A stretch of 64,000 bases of DNA, taken from Streptomyces lunaelactis (GTDB taxonomy: Bacteria > Actinomycetota > Actinomycetes > Streptomycetales > Streptomycetaceae). Shown piece after piece: positions 44,706 through 52,160 of the stretch. The position numbers and the translations under genes are program-made. Under the pieces are notes generated by a model. The model was not told where the DNA came from. It saw nothing but the letters and a program-made list of their open reading frames with translations, and did no database searches. The DNA lies in NCBI RefSeq assembly GCF_003054555.1, contig NZ_CP026304.1, forward strand, positions 6,758,001 through 6,822,000. The letters run 5' to 3'. Position 1 is the first letter of the stretch, and every line of letters starts with the position of its first letter.

Positions 44706-44881
44706 ATCTCGTTCCCTCCACCGTCGTGGCGCTGAACTCCCCGGGACAGCAGCCCGAGGAACTTCAACTGGAAGGCTCGATTGCAGGCTGCGCATTCCCA
44801 GGCGCCGTGGCCCTGCTCGTTGGGACGCAGGTCCTCGTCGCCGCAGTAGGGGCAGTAGAAGGGCGCGGCACGCTCACTCAT
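44702..44881 (-). CDS. 59-residue zinc-ribbon protein between sulfite reductase and cysH
   Basis: This short gene reads MSERAAPFYCPYCGDEDLRP and continues with WECAACNRAFQLKF before a basic tail. Two CxxC knuckles (CPYC near residue 10 and CAAC near residue 32) form a rubredoxin-like zinc or iron ribbon. It starts 30 bp after the sulfite reductase stop and its TGA overlaps the cysH start (ATGA), so it is a real member of the operon. S. coelicolor has, as I recall, a small protein at the same place. It may carry electrons or assist metal-cluster assembly; this is inference. Confidence 0.88.
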   Translation of the reverse strand: MSERAAPFYCPYCGDEDLRPNEQGHGAWECAACNRAFQLKFLGLLSRGVQRHDGGGNEI

Positions 44882-44911
44882 GGCCCCTCCTTCGCTGCCG
44901 CTCGCTCACGC

Positions 44912-46609
44912 TCACGACAGTGCCTCCTCGGGCGCGCGGGTCGCCCAGGTCGCGAAGCGCTCGCCGTCCTCGCGCTCCGCCTGGAAACGCTTGAGCACCC
45001 GCTCCACGTAGTCCGGCAGCTCGGCCGAAGTGACCTTCAGGCCACGGACCTTGCGGCCGAAGCCCGCCTCCAGGCCCAGCGCGCCGCCCAGGTGTACCTG
45101 GAAGCCCTCGACCTGGTTGCCGTTGTCGTCGAGCATCAGCTGGCCCTTGAGACCGATGTCCGCCACCTGGATACGGGCGCAGGCGTTGGGGCAGCCGTTG
45201 ATGTTGATGGTGATCGGGTCGTCGAACTCGGGGATGCGGCGCTCGAGTTCGTCGATGAGTGAGGCGCCGCGCGCCTTGGTCTCGACGATGGCCAGCTTGC
45301 AGAACTCGATACCGGTGCAGGCCATGGTGCCGCGCCGGAACGGCGAGGCGTTGACTCGCAGATCCAGCCCTTCGAGGCCGGCGACGAGGGACTCGACCTG
45401 CGATTCCTCGACGTCGAGCACGATCATCTTCTGCTCGGCGGTGGTACGCAGCCGGCCCGAGCCGTGCGCGTCCGCGACCTCGGCGATCTTCGTCAGGGTC
45501 GTGCCGTCCACGCGGCCGACGCGCGGGGCGAAGCCGACGTAGAAACGGCCGTCCTTCTGCCTGTGCACACCGAGGTGGTCGCGCCAGATCCCGGTCGGCT
45601 GCTTGGGGGCGGGGCCGTCTATCAGCTTCCGCTCGAGGTACTCGTCCTCGAGGATCTGCCGGAACTTCTCCGCGCCCCAGTCGGCGACCAGGAACTTCAG
45701 CCGGGCGCGGGTGCGCAGCCGGCGGTAGCCGTAGTCGCGGAAGATGCCGATGACGCCGCCGTACACGTCCGGCACCTCGTCGAGCGGCACCCAGGCGCCC
45801 AGCCGCACACCGAGCTTGGGGTTGGTGGAGAGCCCGCCGCCGACCCAGAGGTCGAAGCCGGGGCCGTGCTCGGGGTGGTTCACGCCCACAAAGGCGATGT
45901 CGTTGATCTCGTGCGCGACATCGAGCTGCGGAGAGCCGGAGACCGCGGACTTGAACTTGCGCGGCAGGTTGGAGAAGTCGGGGTTGCCGATGAAGCGGCG
46001 CTGGATCTCGTCGATGGCCCAGGAGCCGTCGATGATCTCGTTCTCGGCGATGCCCGCCACGGGTGAGCCGAGGATCACGCGGGGAGTGTCACCGCAGGCC
46101 TCGGTCGTCGACAGGCCGACCTCTTCCAGCCGGCGCCAGATCTCCGGGACGTCCTCGATCCGGATCCAGTGGTACTGGACGTTCTGCCGGTCGGTGAGGT
46201 CGGCGGTGCCGCGCGCGAACTCCTGCGAGATCTCGCCGATCACCCGCAGCTGCTGGGTGGTCAGCCGGCCGCCGTCGATACGGACGCGCAGCATGAAGTA
46301 CTTGTCGTCCAGCTCCTCCGGCTCCAGGATCGCGGTCTTGCCGCCGTCGATGCCGGGCTTGCGCTGGGTGTACAGCCCCCACCAGCGCATACGGCCGCGC
46401 AGGTCGGCGCCGTCGATCGAGTCGAAGCCGCGGTGGGCGTAAATCGTCTCAATGCGTGTCCGCACGTTGAGACCGTCGTCGTCCCGCTTCGTCTGCTCAT
46501 TGGCGTTGAGCGGCGTCATATGGCCCACGGCCCACTGGCCCTCGCCGCGGTGGCGTCCGGCCTTGCGGCGGGGCGTGGCGAGGGTGGGCTTTTCGGGGGT
46601 GGCGGCCAT
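44912..46609 (-). CDS. sir: Ferredoxin-dependent sulfite reductase
   Basis: The enzyme reduces sulfite to sulfide with six electrons. The 565-residue protein has two nitrite/sulfite reductase half-domains (LTDRQNVQYHWIRIEDVP; PRVGRVDGTTL) and the four cysteines that bind the [4Fe-4S]-siroheme centre: CTGIEFC and NGCPNACAR in the last third. ATG 46609 follows GAAGGA. It is the first large gene of the cys operon and needs siroheme, which the chelatase gene at 37364 can supply. Confidence 0.94.
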   Translation of the reverse strand: MAATPEKPTLATPRRKAGRHRGEGQWAVGHMTPLNANEQTKRDDDGLNVRTRIETIYAHRGFDSIDGADLRGRMRWWGLYTQRKPGIDGGKTAILEPEELDDKYFMLRVRIDGGRLTTQQLRVIGEISQEFARGTADLTDRQNVQYHWIRIEDVPEIWRRLEEVGLSTTEACGDTPRVILGSPVAGIAENEIIDGSWAIDEIQRRFIGNPDFSNLPRKFKSAVSGSPQLDVAHEINDIAFVGVNHPEHGPGFDLWVGGGLSTNPKLGVRLGAWVPLDEVPDVYGGVIGIFRDYGYRRLRTRARLKFLVADWGAEKFRQILEDEYLERKLIDGPAPKQPTGIWRDHLGVHRQKDGRFYVGFAPRVGRVDGTTLTKIAEVADAHGSGRLRTTAEQKMIVLDVEESQVESLVAGLEGLDLRVNASPFRRGTMACTGIEFCKLAIVETKARGASLIDELERRIPEFDDPITININGCPNACARIQVADIGLKGQLMLDDNGNQVEGFQVHLGGALGLEAGFGRKVRGLKVTSAELPDYVERVLKRFQAEREDGERFATWATRAPEEALS

Positions 46610-46919
46610 GGCGGTACGTCCTTCGAGACTGCAGGAGGGCGGCTCTGAGCTGCACACTCGCGCGAGGGCGCGGCAGTGCGCAGGGGCGGGACAGGAGGTG
46701 GGGAATGCTCGGCTGTGCTGGTCTTTCAGCGGACCGGACAGATGGCGCTGGACATGCGGCCGAGGTCGACGTGCCGCCGACTCACCAAGGCAATTCCAGC
46801 TCGAGACATGACGGAAGCGTGTCACGGCGATCCGACGGCAGTCCACCATCGTCCATCATGTGGACAACACTGTCCCGCATCGCGAGACGGTGTGTCACCG
46901 GTCACTCGGGCGCGGTCGG
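46610..46919. other. Leader region of the cys operon
   Basis: These 310 bases carry the 27-codon leader ORF (46726-46809). The 116 bases between its stop and the sulfite reductase start could fold into attenuator hairpins; I did not find one clear long stem by eye. The operon promoter should lie at about 46815-46900 on the minus strand, but no hexamers stand out. Confidence 0.5.
46726..46809 (-). CDS. Cysteine-operon leader peptide (27 residues)
   Basis: The ORF begins MSRAGIALVSRRHVDLG and ends SSAICPVR, with its single Cys four residues from the stop. This matches, from memory, a recurring actinomycete leader peptide found upstream of sulfur genes. In mycobacteria, Cys-containing upstream ORFs control downstream cysteine genes by attenuation, so ribosome pausing at the Cys codon when cysteine is scarce is likely to raise expression here. 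The ORF has no strong ribosome site. Confidence 0.75.
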   Translation of the reverse strand: MSRAGIALVSRRHVDLGRMSSAICPVR

Positions 46920-47492
46920 TCAGGGCCGGGCGTCGGCACCCGGCCAGGGGCCCGGCGCTGCCACTTCGGGCTCCTCCGTCACCTTGGTGTCGAAGAGCGT
47001 GAAGCCGCGCCGCAGGTAGTTGTCCATGGCGTGCGGGCCGTCCTTGGAGCAGGTGTGCAGCCAGACCCGCTTCGTCGGCGTCAGGCCCGGCCGGCGCTCC
47101 GCGAGGTCCCAGGCCCTGGCGACACCATAAGAGAGGAGATGGCCGCCGATCCGCCGTCCCCGGAAGGCGGGGATCAGTCCGAAGTAGACGATCTCGACCG
47201 AACCCTCGCCCTGCGCCTCCAGCTCCACATAGCCGGCCGGTGTCCCCTTCTCGTACGCCACCCAGGTCTCGGTGCCCGGCCTGGCGAGCATCTCCTCCCA
47301 CTGCGCGTACGTCATGCCCAGCCGGTCGGTCCAGCGGATGTCACCGCCGACGGCCGTATACAGAAAGCGGCTGAACTCCGGCGAGGGCACCTCGGCCCGC
47401 ACGATCCGCAGATCCCCTCCGGGTGCGGCGGCCGGGCGCAGATCGGCGGGCGAGGTCTGCTCCAGGGACCAGGTGGTCACAGTGATGCTCAT
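46920..47492 (-). CDS. GNAT family N-acetyltransferase
   Basis: The 190-residue protein has the GNAT core: VEIVYFGLIPAFRGRRIGGHLL near residue 116 (given here in its conserved part RGRRIGG), with the acetyl-CoA pyrophosphate loop, and a preceding beta-strand GYVELEAQGEG. ATG 47492 starts MSITVTTWSLEQ; the frame upstream is antisense to the GAF regulator gene. The substrate is unknown. Confidence 0.85.
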   Translation of the reverse strand: MSITVTTWSLEQTSPADLRPAAAPGGDLRIVRAEVPSPEFSRFLYTAVGGDIRWTDRLGMTYAQWEEMLARPGTETWVAYEKGTPAGYVELEAQGEGSVEIVYFGLIPAFRGRRIGGHLLSYGVARAWDLAERRPGLTPTKRVWLHTCSKDGPHAMDNYLRRGFTLFDTKVTEEPEVAAPGPWPGADARP

Positions 47493-47554
47493 GGGCGCCA
47501 GGGAACCACGAGGCCGGGGTCCGGCCCAAGCCGCGTCCGCCCGGAGCCCCGGCG

Positions 47555-48841
47555 TCACTCCTGGCGCGAGCGCGCGCTCACCACCGCCGGTGCCGTCGAA
47601 TGCGGCAGCAGATCCGCCGGATCGTCCGGCCGGACCAGCTCCACCTCGATCTCCTCGACGATGCGGTAGGGGCGGTGCGCCAGGATCTGCGCGAGATGCC
47701 GCCGCAGCCGTGACATCTCCGCCCGTACCGTCACCGTCCGCGTCGGATCCTGGAAGATCTCCTGCGCCAGCTGTGCCGCGCTCCGCCCGTTCCGGTGCAG
47801 CACCAGCACGTACAGCAGCTCGGCGTGGCGCGGACTGAGCTCCTTCACCCAGCTGCCCGCCGTCCCCGAGACCGTGACCGAAGGGCGCCGCGGTCTGCTC
47901 AGATCCAGCACCACCCGCGCCGGCGCCGCCGGCTCGGAGCTCTCCTCCTCCACCCGCACCAGCCAGCCGCCGGGCAGCGGCTCGACGGTGCACATGCCCA
48001 GCGAGGGCAGCCAGAGCCGGCCGGCGTTGAGGGACTTCGGCAGCGGCAGCCGCCTGGTGGGCGGCATTCCGGTCACGGCGGCCTGCCAGCCGTTGTGGTC
48101 GACGGCCAGCGCCCGGCCCCGCAGCCGCCCGAGCAGCGGGGACGCCACACTGCGCAGCTGGTCCAGGTCCGCGAAGTGGCTGTTGCGCAGCTCGGCCTCC
48201 GCGAGCCGGGTGACCGAGGTGACCAGTGAGAGCGTCGCCGGATGCATGGTGGACAGCGGCCCGCTGATGTCGACGACGCCGATCAGCCGGCCGTCGCGCG
48301 GGTCGGTGACCGGAGCCCCGGCGCAGGTCCAGGTGTCGTGGCTGGAGACGAAGTGCTCGGCGGCGTGCACCTGGAGGGGCCGCCCGGTGACCAGGGGAGT
48401 GCCGACGCCGTTCGTGCCGACGAGCCCCTCGTGCCAGTCGGCGCCCAGGACGAAGCCGTGCGCGTCGCCCATGCGCAGTACCGCCGCCTTGCCCTCGCGC
48501 CACAGCAGCCGGCCCTCGGTGTCCGCGACGACCATGATGTGCTGCGCCGCCTCGGCGATCGAGACCAGACCGTCCCGCAGTACCGGCAGTACCTCACGTA
48601 ACGGCGAGGCGAGCCTGCGGCGTTCGATCTCCTCCAGCGGCAGCAGCCCGGCCCTGTGGTCCCGGTCGGGATCCACTCCGCCGCGCAGCATCCGCTGCCA
48701 CGACTCCTGGATGTCCGCTCTCGGGCGGACCCGTGAGCGGCGGCCGTTGAGCGTCGCGTCCCGCACGCCTTTCAGGAACCGGCTGGCCTCCGCGGTGTCC
48801 ATGGCGGCGAGCCTGGCCATGTCGAGTGATGTGTTCTGCAC
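47555..48841 (-). CDS. GAF-domain transcriptional regulator
   Basis: The 428-residue protein has an AcoR-like N-terminal region (RADIQESWQRMLRGGVDPD). The GAF domain has the conserved WHEGLVGTNGVGTPL and the stretch around HDTWTCAGAPVTDPRDG. There is no AAA domain; instead the C terminus is a winged-helix-like DNA-binding segment (LSPRHAELLYVLVLHRNG ... VRAEMSRLRRHLAQIL). GTG 48841 follows AGGAGG. The promoter holds a perfect TGCAAC-CC-GTTGCA palindrome. Genes of this type often control alcohol, aldehyde or acetoin metabolism; the target here is unknown. Confidence 0.82.
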   Translation of the reverse strand: MQNTSLDMARLAAMDTAEASRFLKGVRDATLNGRRSRVRPRADIQESWQRMLRGGVDPDRDHRAGLLPLEEIERRRLASPLREVLPVLRDGLVSIAEAAQHIMVVADTEGRLLWREGKAAVLRMGDAHGFVLGADWHEGLVGTNGVGTPLVTGRPLQVHAAEHFVSSHDTWTCAGAPVTDPRDGRLIGVVDISGPLSTMHPATLSLVTSVTRLAEAELRNSHFADLDQLRSVASPLLGRLRGRALAVDHNGWQAAVTGMPPTRRLPLPKSLNAGRLWLPSLGMCTVEPLPGGWLVRVEEESSEPAAPARVVLDLSRPRRPSVTVSGTAGSWVKELSPRHAELLYVLVLHRNGRSAAQLAQEIFQDPTRTVTVRAEMSRLRRHLAQILAHRPYRIVEEIEVELVRPDDPADLLPHSTAPAVVSARSRQE

Positions 48842-48937
48842 TGGGGGCCTCCTGGGCAACGCCGGCGTCGGATTGCGGGGGGCTGGCTCAATCGTCCCCC
48901 TCTCTTCCGGCGCGCGCGGCGATACGGCGCACAAAAC

Positions 48938-48951
48938 TGCAACCCGTTGCA
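48938..48951. promoter_or_regulatory. Perfect 6-2-6 palindrome upstream of the GAF regulator
   Basis: TGCAAC-CC-GTTGCA lies 97 bp before the GTG start. On the minus strand the same bases also form a tandem GGGTTGCAAC-GGGTTGCAGT. The symmetry and position suggest an operator for autoregulation. Confidence 0.45.
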
Positions 48952-49058
48952 ACCCTCGCGAACGGGCGTGCGCATGGACGAAGGTGAGTACGCGGGGTGG
49001 TGCCGTGTCGGCGCAGCACCACCCCCGACAGTTGTCCCGGGTACCTCGGGCGCGGGCG

Positions 49059-50693
49059 TCAGACGACGGCACGCGCCCTTTCGACGACCGACGCCAGATC
49101 GAGCGTGTGCGGCAGCGTCCCGAAGGCCGTACCCCAGTCGCCGCCGAGCCGCGAGGCGCAGAACGCGTCGGCGACCTCCGGCGGCGCCCAGCGCACCAGC
49201 AGCGACCCCTGCAGCACCAGCGCCATGCGCTCGACGAGCCTGCGGGCCCGCGCCTCGATGCCGTTCAGATCTGCCAGTTCCGTCAGCAGGTCCTTGATCG
49301 CCCCGTCCAGCCGGTGATCGGCGCCGCGCGCCTTGCCGACCTCCTGGAGGAAGGCGTTCAGCGCCTGCGGCTCACGCTGGAGCGCCCGCAGTACATCCAG
49401 CGCCTGTACGTTGCCCGAGCCCTCCCAGATCGAGTTGAGCGGCGACTCGCGCAGCAGCCGGGGCAGCCCCGACTCCTCGACGTAGCCATTGCCGCCCAGG
49501 CACTCGAGGGCCTCCGCCACCGTCGGCGTACAGCGCTTGGTCACCCAGTACTTGGCGGCGGGCACCGCGAGGCGCAGGAATGCCCGCTCCTCGTCCGTAT
49601 CTGCGTCGTACGCGGCGGCGAGCCGCAGCGCCAGCGTCGTCGCGGCCTCCGACTCCAGCGCCAGATCGGCCAGCACGTTGCGCATCAGCGGTTTGTCGAT
49701 GAGCAGCCCGCCGAACGCGCTGCGGTACGCGGAGTGGTGGACCGCCTGCGCCACCGACTGCCGCATCAGCGCGGCCGACCCGATGACACAGTCGAGCCGG
49801 GTGGCCGCCACCATCTCGATGATGGTGCGCACCCCGCGCCCCTCCTCACCGACCCGGCGCGCCCACGTCCCCTCGAACTCGACCTCGCTCGACGCGTTGG
49901 ACCTATTGCCCAGCTTGTCCTTGAGCCGCTGGATCCGGAACACGTTCCGGGTCCCGTCATCCAGCACCCGGGGCACCAGGAAACAGGTCAAACCCCCCGC
50001 CGCCTGCGCGAGTACCAGAAAACCGTCACACATAGGAGCGGAGCAGAACCACTTGTGACCGGTGAGCAGATACTCCCCGTCACCGGCCAGCGGCTCGGCT
50101 CTCGTCGTATTGGCCCGGACGTCGCTGCCGCCCTGCTTCTCGGTCATCCCCATCCCGAACAGGGACCCGGCCTTCAGCGCGGCGGGCCGCAGCCCCTGCT
50201 CGTAGACCTCCGAGGTCAGCCGCGGCTCCCACTCGGCCGCCAGCGCCGGGTCCGTACGCAGCGCGGGCACCGTCGCATGCGTCATCGACACCGGACAGCC
50301 GTGCCCGGCCTCCGCCTGCGTCCACACCAGGAACCCGGCCGCGCGCCGCACATGCCCGGCGGGCCGGCCCCAGGCGTTGGTCAGCCCGGCCGATACGGCC
50401 TTGCCCAGCAGCCGGTGCCAGGACGGATGGAAGTCGACCTCGTCGATCCGGTTCCCGTACCGGTCGTGGGTGCGCAGTTTCGGCGGGTTCTCATTGGCCT
50501 GCACGCCCCACTCCTGGGCCTGGGCGGAACCCGCGGCGCGGCCCAGCTCCGCGAGCTCCTCGCGTGCCCCGTCGAGGAGTTCCGGCGCGACATGCCGTTC
50601 CACGCCCTCCGTGAGGGCCCGGTCGGCGGTGAAGACGTCGTACCCCACCAGGGGCGGAGCCTGGTTGGTCACTGTGTGGGTGTTGGCTGCCAT
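49059..50693 (-). CDS. Acyl-CoA dehydrogenase family protein, AidB-like
   Basis: The 544-residue flavoprotein has the acyl-CoA dehydrogenase fold with the AidB-type additions. It shows an N-terminal adaptive domain (NQAPPLVGYDVFTADRAL), SLFGMGMTEKQGGSDVRAN, the flavin loop LTGHKWFCSAPMCDGFLVLA, and LECLGGNGYVEESGLPRLLRE with the following WEGSGN. AidB of E. coli is part of the adaptive response to alkylating agents and binds DNA; many homologues are isovaleryl-CoA-dehydrogenase-like. ATG 50693 was chosen. The brkB-like gene is divergent, 17 bp away. Confidence 0.88.
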   Translation of the reverse strand: MAANTHTVTNQAPPLVGYDVFTADRALTEGVERHVAPELLDGAREELAELGRAAGSAQAQEWGVQANENPPKLRTHDRYGNRIDEVDFHPSWHRLLGKAVSAGLTNAWGRPAGHVRRAAGFLVWTQAEAGHGCPVSMTHATVPALRTDPALAAEWEPRLTSEVYEQGLRPAALKAGSLFGMGMTEKQGGSDVRANTTRAEPLAGDGEYLLTGHKWFCSAPMCDGFLVLAQAAGGLTCFLVPRVLDDGTRNVFRIQRLKDKLGNRSNASSEVEFEGTWARRVGEEGRGVRTIIEMVAATRLDCVIGSAALMRQSVAQAVHHSAYRSAFGGLLIDKPLMRNVLADLALESEAATTLALRLAAAYDADTDEERAFLRLAVPAAKYWVTKRCTPTVAEALECLGGNGYVEESGLPRLLRESPLNSIWEGSGNVQALDVLRALQREPQALNAFLQEVGKARGADHRLDGAIKDLLTELADLNGIEARARRLVERMALVLQGSLLVRWAPPEVADAFCASRLGGDWGTAFGTLPHTLDLASVVERARAVV

Positions 50694-50710
50694 GCCGCTA
50701 CGGTAAGGAG

Positions 50711-51859
50711 GTGCAGGCAGCAAATGAAACACCCGAGCGGCCGGCGGGCCGACTCCACCGGGCCAGAGTCCTCTACCGCAACGTTTCCAAGCGGAAGATG
50801 ACGTGGCTGCTGCTCAAGGACACCGTCAACTCGTGCATCGAATACCGCATCCTCGGCCTCGCCGCCGAGGCGGCGTTCTTCACGTTGCTGTCCCTGCCGC
50901 CGCTGATGCTGGGCCTGATCGGTCTGCTCGGCTACATAGACGACTGGACCGACACCACCACGGTCGCCTCGATCGAGGAGAACATCCTCGGCGCGGTCGG
51001 CTCCGTCCTGTCCGACCGGGGCGTCAACGAGATCGCCAAGCCCCTCCTCGAGGACGTCACCCACGGTGGCCGGCCGGACATCATCTCCATCGGCTTCGCC
51101 ATCGCGCTCTGGTCCGGCTCGCGGGCGGTCAATGTCTTCATCGACACGATCACCGTGATGTACGGCCTCGACGGCCAGCGCGGCATCGTCGCCACCCGGC
51201 TGCTCGCCTTCCTGCTCTACATCGTGGCGCTGCTGATCGGCGCGGTGGTGCTGCCGCTGGCAGTGGTGGGCCCTGACCGGGTGGTGGAGTTCATCCCGTG
51301 GAGCACGGAAGTGGTCAGTGTTCTGTACTGGCCGGTGGTCAGTCTGCTCTCCATCGTCTTCCTGACGACGCTCTACCACGTGTCCGTCCCGGTGCGATCC
51401 CCGTGGATCGAGGACGTGCCCGGCGCGCTGGTGGCGCTCGGAATGGGGGTGCTGGGCAGCTTCCTGCTCCGTATCTACCTCACGAGCACGGTGGAGGGCC
51501 CGACGATCTACGGCTCGCTCGCCGCCCCCATCGCCGTCCTGCTGTGGATCGGCCTCACCGCCTTCGCGGTCCTGGTGGGCGCGGCGGTCAATGCCGCGAT
51601 CGACCGCGTCTGGCCGTCGGTGGCCACGGCAGCGGCCCGCGCGGCCAACGAGCGCCTGCGCGCCGTCAACACCGCGGAGCTCCTGGCCAGGGCGGAGGCG
51701 GCCAGGGTCTACGGGGAGGGCGAGAGCGAGGACGAGGAGGACGACGACGCGGACATGCCCTCGGAGTTCCCGGAGCGGTGGTCGCGCTTCCTGCCGCCGG
51801 ACGATGTGAAGTCCCGGCTGCACACGGGGCGGGAGAGCCGCGACAAGGAGAGGCCCTAA
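50711..51859 (+). CDS. YihY/BrkB family membrane protein
   Basis: The 382-residue protein has about six hydrophobic helices and the YihY pattern: AAEAAFFTLLSLPPLMLGLIG, GFAIALWSGSRAVNVFIDTI and a YHVSVP motif. The C terminus is a very acidic tail (GEGESEDEEDDDAD) ending ESRDKERP. The family is related to BrkB, with no proven transport function. GTG 50711 abuts AAGGAGG; no better start exists upstream. Its TAA stop is supplied by the left end of the inverted-repeat element at 51856. Confidence 0.88.
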   Translation: MQAANETPERPAGRLHRARVLYRNVSKRKMTWLLLKDTVNSCIEYRILGLAAEAAFFTLLSLPPLMLGLIGLLGYIDDWTDTTTVASIEENILGAVGSVLSDRGVNEIAKPLLEDVTHGGRPDIISIGFAIALWSGSRAVNVFIDTITVMYGLDGQRGIVATRLLAFLLYIVALLIGAVVLPLAVVGPDRVVEFIPWSTEVVSVLYWPVVSLLSIVFLTTLYHVSVPVRSPWIEDVPGALVALGMGVLGSFLLRIYLTSTVEGPTIYGSLAAPIAVLLWIGLTAFAVLVGAAVNAAIDRVWPSVATAAARAANERLRAVNTAELLARAEAARVYGEGESEDEEDDDADMPSEFPERWSRFLPPDDVKSRLHTGRESRDKERP

Positions 51860-52020
51860 GCGGCCCCGGGGAAGTCCGGGCGGCGTCGCGGGCCGATGGC
51901 TGTCGCCTGGCTGCGTTGTCGTCAGTCGCCGACGCTCCGCGTGGACTCCTTCCTCCGCCTTGCCAGACTCGGCCCTCGACCCGCTCCTTCACCCACCCGG
52001 ACTTCCCCGACACCGCTTAG
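51856..52020. repeat. 165-bp MITE-like element with 25-bp terminal inverted repeats
   Basis: The left end (51856-51880) begins CTAAGCGG and runs to GGGGAAGTCCGGG. The right end (51996-52020) is its inverted copy, CCCGGACTTCCCC then GACACCGCTTAG, matching at 22 of 25 positions. The 115-bp core has no ORF that looks coding. The left end provides the TAA stop of the BrkB gene. The two ends also occur fused at 22047-22073. It resembles a non-autonomous mobile repeat; no target-site duplication is obvious. Confidence 0.6.
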
Positions 52021-52160
52021 CGCCCGTAGCCTCGATGGTGTGCGCTTCGCGCCCGGGCCCGCGTCGAAGCGGGCGGCACCGTCGCCGGCGGCCCGGGGCG
52101 TCACAGTTTCGTAAGCCGGCCCGCCCGGTGTTCCGTGCTGCGCACGAGGACACTGGAGGT
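52021..52160. other. Region upstream of the response regulator gene
   Basis: The 140 bases between the inverted-repeat element and the regulator start hold the likely promoter of the two-component operon. The only AT-rich word is GTCACAGTTTCGTAAG at about 52100-52115, a possible promoter or regulator-binding part. Nothing else stands out. Confidence 0.35.

Noticed and set aside
47874..50801. 975-codon plus-strand frame opposite the GAF regulator and acyl-CoA dehydrogenase genes
   Set aside because: It is antisense to two genes with intact motifs and shows Arg/Pro-rich low-quality sequence.
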